This document shows positions 54,941 through 64,000 of a stretch of 64,000 nt of DNA, piece by piece. Source of the stretch: Glycomyces sambucus (GTDB lineage Bacteria; Actinomycetota; Actinomycetes; Mycobacteriales; Micromonosporaceae); assembly GCF_900102815.1 (NCBI RefSeq), contig NZ_FNGF01000002.1, positions 1 through 64,000 of the forward strand. Reading direction: 5' to 3'. Position numbers and translations under genes: made by a program. Positions within the stretch are counted from its first letter, which is position 1; each line of letters opens with the position of its first letter. A model generated the notes under the pieces. The model was not told the origin of the DNA and ran no database searches. It was given only the letters and a program-made list of their open reading frames with translations.

Positions 54941-56131
54941 TCAGCGGCGGATCCGCCGCAGCCGCGGTCGCGGAGCCTGGCGCGGGCGGGGGACCGGCTT
55001 CGGGAGGGTCCCCCTGATGGTCCAGCGGTCGCCGTCGAGCGCGTGCTCGACGCTGCCGCCCGCCTCGTCGAACCGCTTGGCGAGCATCGACAGGCCGTTG
55101 CCGCCCTCGCCGCGCTCGGGGGCGCCGTCGTTCACCACCGTCACCGTCACCTCGGCGTCGATCTCCACGATCGAGACGTCGGCGGCGGTCGGCTCGGCGT
55201 GGCGGATGAGGTTCGTGGTGGCCTCGCGCACGAGCAGGCCCAGCAGCCGCTCGGTGTCCTCGTCGAGACTCGGCGCCGCGTCGGGGACGCTCGCCTCGAC
55301 CCCGGCGGACTTGAGGATCCGCGCGGCCGAGTCGATCTCGTCGGCCAGCGCGGTCTTGCGGTAGCCGCCCACGACGGCGCGCATGTCGCGCAGCGCCTCC
55401 CGCGCCAGCTCCTCGACCGCGCGGACCTCGCTCGCGGCCAGTTCGGGGTCGGCGTCGGCGAACCGGCGCGCCACCTGGGCCTTGAGCATGATCGCCTGGA
55501 GGTGCCCGCCCTGGACGTCGTGCAGCTCGCCCGCGAACCGCAGCCGCTCCTCGGCCACGGCGAGCTCGGCGGCGAGGCCCCGGGCCTGCTCCAGCTCCTG
55601 CGCGACCCGGTAGTGCCACAGCTGGCACACGATCCCGGCCGCGACCGACGGGACCAGGATCGCGGTCATGAGGACCACCGGCGGCTGCATGTACCCCAGC
55701 TGCGCGGCCAGGGCCGCCAGTCCGGTGGCGACGGCGGTGCCCGTGAGGAGGGCGAGCGTGCGCCGCCCCTGCCGCGACCACAGCAGCGCGCCCTCGGCGG
55801 CGAGCAGCCCGCCCGGGGCGGCCCAGGCCGCGCCGATGTCGCCCGCGGCGGCCTCGACCGCGACGCCCGCGAGCAGGAGCACCAGGGCCGCGAACCAGAG
55901 GACGCGGCGCCGCAGCGGGCCCTGCCCGTGCCAGTGCAGCGCCAGTCCCGCCGTGCACAGCACGACCGAGGCGGTCGCGGCGCCGACGGCGAGCGGCAGC
56001 GCGCCCGTCTCGCTGTTGGCCAGGAACAGGGCGGCCATGAACAGGGCCAGCGGTCCGGAGCCGATGACGGTGACGAACGTGTAGTGGCGCAGGCGTCGCA
56101 GATCGCGCGCCGGGGTCGGTTCGGGGGTCAC
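54941..56131 (-). CDS. Sensor histidine kinase (NarL/LiaS-like), no adjacent response regulator
   Basis: A 396-aa kinase. Six hydrophobic segments lie in residues about 15-175, followed by a coiled linker, the phospho-His in LRFAGELHDVQGGHLQAIML and an HATPase domain with N box VREATTNLIRHAEPT and NDGAPERGEGGNGLSMLAKR. The Arg-rich tail (PRPRQAPRPRLRRIRR) is unusual. GTG 56131 (MTPEPTPARDLRRLRHY) fits best, with TTGAAT 6 bases upstream; ATG 56167 would add 12 residues. Unlike the kinase at 10.5-11.7 kb, no response regulator follows, so its partner is elsewhere. Confidence 0.87.
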   Translation of the reverse strand: MTPEPTPARDLRRLRHYTFVTVIGSGPLALFMAALFLANSETGALPLAVGAATASVVLCTAGLALHWHGQGPLRRRVLWFAALVLLLAGVAVEAAAGDIGAAWAAPGGLLAAEGALLWSRQGRRTLALLTGTAVATGLAALAAQLGYMQPPVVLMTAILVPSVAAGIVCQLWHYRVAQELEQARGLAAELAVAEERLRFAGELHDVQGGHLQAIMLKAQVARRFADADPELAASEVRAVEELAREALRDMRAVVGGYRKTALADEIDSAARILKSAGVEASVPDAAPSLDEDTERLLGLLVREATTNLIRHAEPTAADVSIVEIDAEVTVTVVNDGAPERGEGGNGLSMLAKRFDEAGGSVEHALDGDRWTIRGTLPKPVPRPRQAPRPRLRRIRR

Positions 56132-56436
56132 CCGGAGATTCAACCATTCGGCCCCCCGATCGCGCATGTCAGATGGTCCGCGCTCCGGGGAGACGAGGAC
56201 CACGCGTGGGGCGCGCGAGCGGTACAGTCGGCTTGAGCGACGCGGTTCGCCTTATCTCCACAGTCGCCGGAACGGTCGCGATCGTCCACATTGGTCAACC
56301 ATTCGGTGTCACTTCATTTCCCTTGGTACCACTGGAAACAGCGACGGATTGTACCAATGCGCGAGTACTCCGGCAGCCCCCGAAACGGTACGCGCGGTCA
56401 ATTGTGCGGGCGGCGCCGCCGCATTACGCTCCGTGA
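56132..56436. promoter_or_regulatory. Control region upstream of the giant RHS gene
   Basis: 305 bases. The right end has a promoter, TTGTGC (56402-56407)-N17-TACGCT (56425-56430), 6 bases before ATG 56437. Upstream are dyads: TGGT-CA-ACCA near 56292-56301, and TTGGTAC (56323-56329) with GTACCAA (56351-56357), centres 28 bases apart. They could be operators. The rest is featureless, AT-richer than the gene. Confidence 0.55.
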
Positions 56437-59400
56437 ATGGGCGCCCCTCGACGCCCGGAACCGCCTTTCTCCCGCGAAGGGGCCGCGATCGTGGACGCAT
56501 ACCGCGGAGCAGCCGAGCACCCGATGCAGCGGCCGGGCGCGCCCGCTCCCCCCGGCGGCGCCCCCGACGCGGCCCCGACCCTGCCCGCCGTCGGCAACCC
56601 GCCCGGGCGCCTCGGCGAGACGTTCCAGACCAACCCCGTCACCGGATCGGCCTCGCTGTCGTTCCCGCTGCCCTTCAGCTCCGGCCGCGGCGCCCCCGCG
56701 CTCGCGGTCGCCTACGACTCCTCCGCGGGGCCCGGCCTGTTCGGTTACGGCTGGGACCTCCCCGTCCCGCGCATCAGCCGCCGCACCGACCGCGGCACGC
56801 CCCGCTACCGCGACGCCGAGGACTCCGACGTGTTCCTCGCCGCCGGCGCCGAGGACCTCGTCCCCGACGCCGCGCCCGCCGCGGTGCGCACCGTCGCCGG
56901 GACCGCGTACTCCGTCCAGCGCTACCGGCCGCGCATCGACGACGGGCTCACCCGCATCGAGCGCTGGAGCGCCGTCGCCGACCGCGCCGACGTCAAGTGG
57001 CGCACCCTCTCCAGCGACAACCAGACCTCCTGGTTCGGCGAGGGGCCCGAGAGCCGGATCGCCGACCCCGCCGACCCGGCCCGGATCTTCGCCTGGCTCC
57101 TGAGCTTCGGCCACGACGACAAGGGCAACGCCGTCGCCTACGAGTACGCCCCCGAGGACTCCGCGGGCGTCCCCCGCTCCGCCGCCGAATCCGGCCGCAC
57201 CGAGCAGTCCCGCACGGCCGCAAGGCACCTCAAGCGCGTCCGCTACGGCAACGCCGTCCCCTACCTCCCCGTCCTCGACCCCGACGCGCCGCCGGCGCCC
57301 CGCCCCGAGCAGTGGCTGTTCACCCTCGTCCTCGACTACGGCGACCACGACCCCGAGACCCCCGCGCTCGAACCCGACCGGCCCTGGCCCGCCCGCCCCG
57401 ACCCCTACGGCTCCTGCCGGTCCGGGTTCGAGGTCCGCTGCCACCGCCGCGGCGAACGCGCCCTCATGTTCCACGACCTCCCCGAACTCGGCGACACCCC
57501 CACGCTCGTGGCCTCCGTCGACTTCACCTACGACACCGCCCCCCACGCCGGGGACTCCCTCCTCGCCGCCGTCCACTCCACCGGCTACCTCCGCTCCGGC
57601 GACGGCTACGACCGCGCCCACACCCCGCCCACCACCATGCGGTACACGCCCGCGGCCCTCGACCCCGAGGTGCGCGACGTCCGCGCCGAGCACCTGCCCA
57701 CCGGCCTCGACCTCGTCGACTACACCTGGGTCGACCTCGACGGCGACGGCGTCGCCGGGGTCCTCGCCTCCCGCGCCGGCGCCTGGTACTACCTGCGCAA
57801 CCACACGCCGCTCGAACCCGAAGGGCCCGTGCGCTTCACGACCGCCCAGCACGTCGACCCCCGCCCCGAGACCGCCCGCCTCAACGTCGGCACCGACCTC
57901 CTCCTCGACGCCGACGGCTCCGGCAGGCCCGACTTCGTGCGCCTCGACGGCCCCGTCACCGGCATCGCCGTCCGCGAGGAGGACGGCCGCTGGCGCGCCG
58001 CCGCGCCCTTCGCGCAGCGCCCCGCCATCGACGCGTTCGGCGCCGCCGTCCGCGTCGCCGACATGACCGGCGACGGCCTCTCCGACCTCGTCCTCACCGA
58101 CACCGCCGGCGCCACCTGGTGCGAAGGGCTCGGCCTCGCCGGATTCGGCCCGCCCCAGCCGATCGAACCCGGCCCCGAACCCCTCCGGCCCTCCCTCGTC
58201 GAGACCTCCGAGCGCATCGCCGTCCAGCTCGCCGACATGACCGGCGACGGCCTCCCCGACCTCGTGCGCATCGCCAACGGCGCCGTCTCCTACCGCCCCA
58301 ACCTCGGCCGCGGCCGCTTCGGGCCCGCCGTCCCCATGGACGACGCCCCCTGGTTCGACAGCCCCGACCGCTTCGACCCCCGCCGCGTCCTCCTCGGCGA
58401 CACCGACGGCAACGGCCGCACCGACCTCGTCTACCTCGCCGCCGACGCCGCCCGGATCTACGCCAACCGCTCCGGCGACTCCTGGGCCCCCGCCCGCGAG
58501 CTCCCCGGCGCCCCCGCCGCCGACAACCGCCGCATGGCCGCCGTCGTCGACCTCCGCGGCGCCGGCACCGGCTGCCTCGTCTGGTCCACCGGCCTGCCGC
58601 ACGGCACCGCCGCCGCCATGCGCTACATCGACCTCGCCGCCGCCGGACGCCCCCACCTCCTCGCCGGGTACGAGAACGGCTTCGGCGGCGAGACCACCGT
58701 CGAGTACCTGCCCTCCACGCACTTCGCGCTGGCCGACGAGCAGGCCGGGCGCCCCTGGCCCTCGCGCCTGCCGTTCCCCGTCTCGTGCGCCCACCGCGTG
58801 ACCGTGGCCGACCACGTGCGCGAGACCGCGTTCACCTCGACCACCAGCTACCACGACGGCTACTTCGACCCGGTCGAGCGCGAGTTCCGCGGCTTCGGCC
58901 GCGTCGAGGCCCTCGACACCGAGGCGTACGAGACCGGCGGCGCCTCCGAGGACGACGGCGCCGGGACCGGCCTCGACCAGCCGCCGGTCCTCACCCGCAC
59001 CTGGTTCCACACCGGGGCCGCCGCCGCGGCCGGCCGGCGGATGCTCCACGCCCGCCGCGACCAGTACTGGGAGAACACCGTCCTCCCCGAGCCGCCGCTG
59101 CCCGAACCGCTGCTGCCGCAGGGGCTCGGCGACGACGAGTACCGCGAGGCGTGCCGCGCCCTCAAGGGCGTCGTGCTGCGCACCGAGGTGTACGGCCTCG
59201 ACGGCGCCCCCGAGGCCGCCGACCCGTACTCGGTCAGCGAGTCCGGCTACGACGTGGCCCTGCGCCAGCCCAAGGGCGCGCGCCGCCACGCGGTCTTCCA
59301 GCTCCTGCCCACCGAGGCCGTCACGTACGCGTACGACCGGAACCCCGGCGACCCCCGCGTCTCGCACTCCCTCGCCCTCGAACTCGACGACCTCGGCCTG

Positions 59401-62400
59401 CCGGTCCGCTCCGCCGCGATCGCCTACCGCCGCGCGGTCACCGACCCCGCACTGCCGCAAGCGGTCCGTGACGCCCAGGCCCGCACCCGCGCCGGGTACA
59501 GCGAGGCCGACTACACCGCCGACATCGACGAGCCGGACGCCCGCCGCCTGCGCCAGGTCTGCGAGGCCCGCTCCTTCGAACTCGCCGGGCTCCCCGCCGG
59601 GCGCCTCACCGCCGCCGACGTCGACGCCCTCGTCGCCGCCGCCGCGCACGTCCCGTACGAGCAGGTCGGCGACGACGGCGCCGTGGACGCGGACGGGCCC
59701 GCGCTGCGGCTGCTGTCGCGCGCCCAGGCGTTCTTCCGCTCCGACGACCTCGCCGGGCCGCTCCCGCACGGCGTCCACGGCCGCCTCGGCATCGGCCACC
59801 GCAGCCGCGGCCTCGTCCTCACCGACGGCCTCGTCGCCGCCCACTACGACGGCACCGTCACCGCCGCGGAGCTGACCGCCGCCGGGTACGAGCACTTCGA
59901 CGAGGGCTGGTGGGCCACCGGGCCGACCGAGGTGTACGCGCCCGACGCCCCCGACCGCTTCTACCTCCCGACCGGCTCCACCGACCCCGCGGGCGTCACC
60001 GCCACAATCGAGCGCGACCCCCGCGACCTCATGGTGGTCCGCGCGACCGACGCCGCCGGGCGCGAGATCCGCGTCGAACCCGACTACCGGGTCCTGCGGC
60101 CCCGCCTCGTCACCGACGCCTCCGGCAACCGCGCCGAAGCCCGCTTCGACGCGCTCGGGGCCACCGTCGCCACCGCGGTCCTCGGCCGCCCCGGCGACAC
60201 CGACGCCGACACGATCGAGGACCCCACGACCACGATGGACTACGACCTGTTCTCGTGGATCGACGAGCGCAAGCCCATCAGCGTGCGCAGCCGCCGCCGC
60301 GAGCGCCACGCCGACCCCGGCACCCCCTGGCAGGAGGTCCGCACCTACTTCGACGGCGCGGGCGGGACGGTCATGACCAAGGGCCGGGTCGCCCCCGGGC
60401 CCGCGCTCCAGTACGACCCCGGCACCGGCACCGCGACCGAGGTCCACGCCGACCCGCGCTGGGTCGGGAACGGCCGCACCGTGGTCAACAACAAGGGCCT
60501 GCCCGTCAAGCAGTACGAGCCGTACTTCTCGACCACCGCCGACTTCGAGTCCGAGGCCGCGCTGGTCGAGACCGGGGTGACCTCGGTGCCGCGCTACGAC
60601 CCGCTCGGGCGCGTCGTGCGCACCGACCGCCCCGACGGCACGTTCACGCGCACCGAGACCTCGCCCTGGTCCACGGTGTCCCACGACGCCGACGACACCG
60701 TCCTCGACTCCGCGTGGTTCGCCGAGCGCGGCAGCCCCGACCCGGCCGGGCCCGAACCCGCCGACCCGCAGCAGCGCGCCGCGTGGATCGCCGCCCAGCA
60801 CGCCGGCACGCCCGCGGCCACCCACTCCGACCCGTCCGGGCGGACCGTCTACACCGTCGCCGACAACGGCCCCGCGGGCCTGCGCACCAGCCGGGCCGCC
60901 GCCGACGCCACGGGCGGGTTCACCCGCGAGTTCGACCACCGCGGGCGCCTCGTGGGCGCGGCCGTCGCCAACCTCACCGGCGGCGCCGTCGCCGGGGAGT
61001 CCGCCGAGCGCGGGCGCCGCTGGCACCTCGCCGACACCGTGGGCCGCCTCGTGCGTGCCTGGGACGAGCACGGCCGCATCCTCCGGGTCGCCTACGACGG
61101 CCTCCACCGGCCCGTCACCACCCGCCTCACCGAACCCGACCGGCCTGAGACCGTGCTCAGCCGCGTCGTCTACGGCGACGCCCACCCCGAGGCCGCCGAA
61201 CGGAACCTGGTGGGCCGCACGCACATCGTCTTCGACGGCGCCGGGGCCGTGGTCTTCGACCGCTACGACCGCCACGGCAACCCCCTGCGGGTGCTGCGCC
61301 GCTTCACCGCCGACCCCGAGACCGAGCCCGACTGGTCCGCGCTCGACGGGATCGAGGACCCCGCGGCCGTCATGGCCGCCGCCGCGCCGCTGCTCGAACC
61401 GCTCGCCGACCAGGTCGAGACCGGCGGCGCGTTCGACGCCCTCGGCCGCGCCACCACCGCGACCCTCGCCGACGGCACCGTCGTCACCCCCGCCTACGAC
61501 GAGGCCAACTGCCTCGCCCGCCTCGACGCGCAGATCGGCGGCACCGGCCCGGTGCGCACCCTCATGGCCGGGCAGGAGTACGACGCGCTCGGGCGCCGCG
61601 CCACCGCCCGCTACGGCAACGGCCTCACCACCGCCTACACCTACGATCCCCTGAGCCGCAAGGTCACCGAGATCCGCACCGCCGCCGACGGCGCCGCGGA
61701 CGCCGTCCAGCACCTCCACTACGTCTACGAGGCCGCCGGGCGGCTCGTCGAGGCCGACGACACCGCGCAGCAGTCCCTGTTCTTCGCGGGCGCCTTCGTG
61801 CCCGCCGCGATGCGCTTCCGCCACGACGCCCTCGGCCAGCTCGTGCGCGCCACCGGCCGCGAGCACGCCGGCACCGACGCGAACGCGCCCACCGGCCCCG
61901 CCGACGCGGTCGGCGCCCCGCTGCCCCACCCCAACGACACCGCCGCCGTGCGCCGCTACGAGCAGGAGTACGCCTACGACGACCTCGGCAACCTCCTGTC
62001 CATGCGTCACATCGCGAACGGCGGCGGCTGGACCCGCCGCTACCGGTACGCGCACGACGACGACCCCGCCGACCGGCGCAACCGGCTCACCGCCACCAGC
62101 GCCCCCGGCGACGCCTCCGAAGGGCCCTACAGCCACCAGTACACGTACGACGCGTACGGGAACCTCGCCACCGCGCCGCACCTGGCCGCGCTCGCGTGGG
62201 ACTGGAACGACCGCCTCCGCGAGGCCGACCTCGGCGGCGGCGGGACCGCCTACTACTGCCACACCGGCGGCGGCGCGCGCGCCCGCAAGGTGATCCAGCG
62301 CCAGGGCGGCCTGCGCACCGAGCGGCGCTACCTCGGCGCCGTCGAGGTCTACCGGGAGTGGATGAACGGCGTGCTGCGCCTGGAGCGGCGCACGGTCCAG

Positions 62401-64000
62401 TTCACCGACGACGCCGGGCGCTTCGCCCGCGCCGACGTCCTCGTCACCGACACCGCCGGCACCGACGGCGCACCCCTGGGCGAACCGGTCTTCCGGTACC
62501 AGTACGGCAACCACGTCGGTTCGGCCACAGTGGAGACCGGCGAGGACGGCGCCGTCGTCTCCTACGAGGAATACCACCCCTACGGCACCACCGCCTACCG
62601 CTCCGCCAGGCCCGGCGAGCACCACAGCCTCAAGCGCTACCGCTTCCAGGGCAAGGAGCGCGACGAGGAGACCGGCCTCCACGACTACGGCTCCCGCATG
62701 TACGCGCCGTGGCTCGGCCGCTGGACCGGCGCCGACCCCGCCGGCACCGCCGCGGGCCCGAACCTGTACGCCTACTGCGGGAACGACCCCGTCGGCAGGA
62801 TCGACCCGAAGGGCACCCAGGACGCCCCGGCCGACACCGCCGAACCCGGGAAGATCAGCATCCCCGTGCCCGGTGGCGACCCGCAGATCTGGTCCAACCC
62901 GAACGCCGACCCCGCCGACGTCCTGCGCGAGGCCCAGCGGATCCTGCCCTACCTCCACACCCTCCCGACCTGGCAGGACGGCGCCTGGTTCTTCAACGAG
63001 CCGTACCGCGACCCCGGCGAGACCAGCGACGACGCCGAGATCACCGTCCACGCCGGCGACGGCGGCGACGCGGCCGAAGCCGGCACCGGCACCGACGCGG
63101 GCCCCGGACCCGACGCCGGAGCGGGCGCGGACGGCACCGGGTCAGGCGACGCGGGCACCGGCACCGACCCGGGAGCCGCGACCGGCGCCGAGACCGGCGA
63201 CGGCGGCGAGACCGGGGAAGGCGCGGGCGCACCGGCCGGGCCCGGCATCGGCGCGGCCGGACGCGAGGCGTTCCGCGCCGGACCCCCCGGCGAGACCCTG
63301 GAGGTGCCCAACAACTTCGACGACGCCAAGATCAACGCCTACCGCCAGCGCATCCAAGGCGACCGCGGCGTCGGCCTGCGCTCGGCCGACCCCGCCCACA
63401 CCGGGCGCGGCTCGGCCCGCACCAGCGACATCCGCGCCGCCAACGAGGGCCTGATGGACGCCTTCGACGCCGCCAACGGCGGCCTGCGCTCACCGGCCAA
63501 CCCCGTCGACCACCTGGTCGAACTCCAGCACATCGTCCGCCAGCCCGGCGAGTTCGTGCGCCCCGCCGACCACCGCTACTGGCCGCGCGGCATCAACAGC
63601 TCCCAAGGCTCCAACGCCATGCACGCCGACCGGCGCGCCCGCGCCGCCGGCGCCGTCGAGGACGTCCCCTCCGGCGGGGTCGCCCGCACCGCCGACATGG
63701 GCCACTGGAGCAACAGCACCCGCCTGCGTACCGGCCTGCGCTGGGGCGGCAACGCGCTCATGATCGCCGGGCCCGCCGTCACCATCTGGGGCGCCTCGTC
63801 CATCGAGAACCGCGCGGTCCGCTACGGCGCGTACGGCGCCGCCGGAGTCGAACTCGCCGCCGGGGCCACCTACGTGGGCGCGCGCACCGCGCTCGGCGTG
63901 CGCGGCCTCCACTCCGCGAACCTCGCCCGGACCGCCGGGATCGCCCGCGGGGCGGCCGGCGTCGCCGGCGGCGTCGCCCAGGCCCTCATCTCCGGCTACC
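56437..64000 (+). CDS. Giant SpvB/TcB-TcC-type RHS toxin protein, C terminus beyond window
   Basis: At least 2521 aa, still open at the window end. In order: SpvB-type N-terminus (residues about 45-330, ETFQTNPVTGSASLSFPLPF and FGYGWDLPVPRISR); five FG-GAP/VCBS-like calcium-loop repeats (DLDGDG near 433, DADGSG near 492, DMTGDGLSD near 543, DMTGDGLPD near 601, DTDGNGRTD near 655); a TcdB-middle-like part with ENGFGGETTVEYLPSTH and FRGFGRVE; many YD/RHS repeats from about 1200 on; RHS core HDYGSRMYAPWLGRW near 2083 and the cleavage-like RIDPKG near 2122-2126. Then an Ala/Gly/Asp linker, VDHLVELQHIVRQ (D2358-H2359) with GINSSQGSN, resembling an HNH-type nuclease, and hydrophobic helices. ATG 56437 is leaderless by TACGCT; GTG 56491 behind GAAGGGG is an alternative. 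No TcA is near. Confidence 0.93.
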   Translation, partial: MGAPRRPEPPFSREGAAIVDAYRGAAEHPMQRPGAPAPPGGAPDAAPTLPAVGNPPGRLGETFQTNPVTGSASLSFPLPFSSGRGAPALAVAYDSSAGPGLFGYGWDLPVPRISRRTDRGTPRYRDAEDSDVFLAAGAEDLVPDAAPAAVRTVAGTAYSVQRYRPRIDDGLTRIERWSAVADRADVKWRTLSSDNQTSWFGEGPESRIADPADPARIFAWLLSFGHDDKGNAVAYEYAPEDSAGVPRSAAESGRTEQSRTAARHLKRVRYGNAVPYLPVLDPDAPPAPRPEQWLFTLVLDYGDHDPETPALEPDRPWPARPDPYGSCRSGFEVRCHRRGERALMFHDLPELGDTPTLVASVDFTYDTAPHAGDSLLAAVHSTGYLRSGDGYDRAHTPPTTMRYTPAALDPEVRDVRAEHLPTGLDLVDYTWVDLDGDGVAGVLASRAGAWYYLRNHTPLEPEGPVRFTTAQHVDPRPETARLNVGTDLLLDADGSGRPDFVRLDGPVTGIAVREEDGRWRAAAPFAQRPAIDAFGAAVRVADMTGDGLSDLVLTDTAGATWCEGLGLAGFGPPQPIEPGPEPLRPSLVETSERIAVQLADMTGDGLPDLVRIANGAVSYRPNLGRGRFGPAVPMDDAPWFDSPDRFDPRRVLLGDTDGNGRTDLVYLAADAARIYANRSGDSWAPARELPGAPAADNRRMAAVVDLRGAGTGCLVWSTGLPHGTAAAMRYIDLAAAGRPHLLAGYENGFGGETTVEYLPSTHFALADEQAGRPWPSRLPFPVSCAHRVTVADHVRETAFTSTTSYHDGYFDPVEREFRGFGRVEALDTEAYETGGASEDDGAGTGLDQPPVLTRTWFHTGAAAAAGRRMLHARRDQYWENTVLPEPPLPEPLLPQGLGDDEYREACRALKGVVLRTEVYGLDGAPEAADPYSVSESGYDVALRQPKGARRHAVFQLLPTEAVTYAYDRNPGDPRVSHSLALELDDLGLPVRSAAIAYRRAVTDPALPQAVRDAQARTRAGYSEADYTADIDEPDARRLRQVCEARSFELAGLPAGRLTAADVDALVAAAAHVPYEQVGDDGAVDADGPALRLLSRAQAFFRSDDLAGPLPHGVHGRLGIGHRSRGLVLTDGLVAAHYDGTVTAAELTAAGYEHFDEGWWATGPTEVYAPDAPDRFYLPTGSTDPAGVTATIERDPRDLMVVRATDAAGREIRVEPDYRVLRPRLVTDASGNRAEARFDALGATVATAVLGRPGDTDADTIEDPTTTMDYDLFSWIDERKPISVRSRRRERHADPGTPWQEVRTYFDGAGGTVMTKGRVAPGPALQYDPGTGTATEVHADPRWVGNGRTVVNNKGLPVKQYEPYFSTTADFESEAALVETGVTSVPRYDPLGRVVRTDRPDGTFTRTETSPWSTVSHDADDTVLDSAWFAERGSPDPAGPEPADPQQRAAWIAAQHAGTPAATHSDPSGRTVYTVADNGPAGLRTSRAAADATGGFTREFDHRGRLVGAAVANLTGGAVAGESAERGRRWHLADTVGRLVRAWDEHGRILRVAYDGLHRPVTTRLTEPDRPETVLSRVVYGDAHPEAAERNLVGRTHIVFDGAGAVVFDRYDRHGNPLRVLRRFTADPETEPDWSALDGIEDPAAVMAAAAPLLEPLADQVETGGAFDALGRATTATLADGTVVTPAYDEANCLARLDAQIGGTGPVRTLMAGQEYDALGRRATARYGNGLTTAYTYDPLSRKVTEIRTAADGAADAVQHLHYVYEAAGRLVEADDTAQQSLFFAGAFVPAAMRFRHDALGQLVRATGREHAGTDANAPTGPADAVGAPLPHPNDTAAVRRYEQEYAYDDLGNLLSMRHIANGGGWTRRYRYAHDDDPADRRNRLTATSAPGDASEGPYSHQYTYDAYGNLATAPHLAALAWDWNDRLREADLGGGGTAYYCHTGGGARARKVIQRQGGLRTERRYLGAVEVYREWMNGVLRLERRTVQFTDDAGRFARADVLVTDTAGTDGAPLGEPVFRYQYGNHVGSATVETGEDGAVVSYEEYHPYGTTAYRSARPGEHHSLKRYRFQGKERDEETGLHDYGSRMYAPWLGRWTGADPAGTAAGPNLYAYCGNDPVGRIDPKGTQDAPADTAEPGKISIPVPGGDPQIWSNPNADPADVLREAQRILPYLHTLPTWQDGAWFFNEPYRDPGETSDDAEITVHAGDGGDAAEAGTGTDAGPGPDAGAGADGTGSGDAGTGTDPGAATGAETGDGGETGEGAGAPAGPGIGAAGREAFRAGPPGETLEVPNNFDDAKINAYRQRIQGDRGVGLRSADPAHTGRGSARTSDIRAANEGLMDAFDAANGGLRSPANPVDHLVELQHIVRQPGEFVRPADHRYWPRGINSSQGSNAMHADRRARAAGAVEDVPSGGVARTADMGHWSNSTRLRTGLRWGGNALMIAGPAVTIWGASSIENRAVRYGAYGAAGVELAAGATYVGARTALGVRGLHSANLARTAGIARGAAGVAGGVAQALISGY

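Noticed and set aside
56398-63051. A 2217-codon open frame on the minus strand opposite the RHS gene
   Set aside because: It is the antisense shadow of a very GC-rich gene. Its product is a repetitive Gly/Val/Ala/Asp/Glu sequence without domains, while the plus strand has clear RHS motifs throughout.

Overview
The window is high-GC DNA from an actinomycete-type member of the Actinomycetota. The evidence is a complete Pup-proteasome locus (arc, dop, pup, prcB, prcA, pafA, pafB, pafC), RbpA, an Rv2466c-type mycothiol-dependent nitroreductase, split lnt/ppm genes and strong G/C bias at third codon positions. Many genes have a TANNNT hexamer 6-8 bases before the start codon and no ribosome binding site, the usual look of leaderless actinobacterial transcripts. 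A Glycomycetaceae- or Micromonosporales-like host is a guess only.

Layout. 1-700: end of an rRNA operon (23S 3' end, 5S, two tandem terminators), facing a 49-residue membrane-protein gene. 1.1-2.6 kb: sugar/H+ symporter. 2.6-11.8 kb (minus strand): two tandem MacB-type ABC exporter modules behind a LuxR-type two-component pair. 11.8-15.6 kb: stand-alone RecB/Cas4-like nuclease, a methyltransferase, an S2P-type M50 protease and TrmI. 15.7-27.3 kb: the Pup-proteasome region with a ferredoxin, a DUF3866-type gene, two small membrane proteins and a 101-bp tandem repeat. 27.5-28.8 kb: tatA-tatC. 28.8-33.4 kb: HAD hydrolase, HelY-type helicase, Pol I-like 5'-3' exonuclease. 33.6-37.5 kb: polar amino acid ABC importer and a YtcJ-type amidohydrolase. 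37.5-41.4 kb: a probable structured RNA with its own terminator, then lnt-ppm-fxsA, with rbpA convergent. 41.8-49 kb: tail-anchored Hsp70-like protein, PLP aminotransferase, a WYL regulator divergent from a VOC/YdeI pair, and a MarR regulator divergent from the nitroreductase-MFS pair. 48.9-56.1 kb: cytoplasmic-looking subtilase, beta-lactamase-like hydrolase, an HTH-only LysR protein, two tandem metallo-hydrolases (one with a Tat signal, one without) and an orphan histidine kinase. 56.4-64 kb: a giant SpvB/TcB-TcC-type RHS protein with a candidate HNH-like C-terminal effector, running off the window.

How the genes work together. Pup is made with a C-terminal Gln, deamidated by Dop, ligated to substrates by PafA, and the tagged proteins are unfolded by ARC into the PrcBA chamber; PafB/PafC are WYL regulators of the DNA damage response. 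TatA/TatC could export the Tat-signal metallo-hydrolase at 53 kb. Lnt and Ppm act in lipoprotein N-acylation and polyprenol-phosphate-mannose synthesis. The clearest regulatory circuits are three divergent or promoter-embedded palindromes (9.68, 45.36 and 47.0 kb). No CRISPR array, insertion sequence, integrase or tRNA gene was seen.
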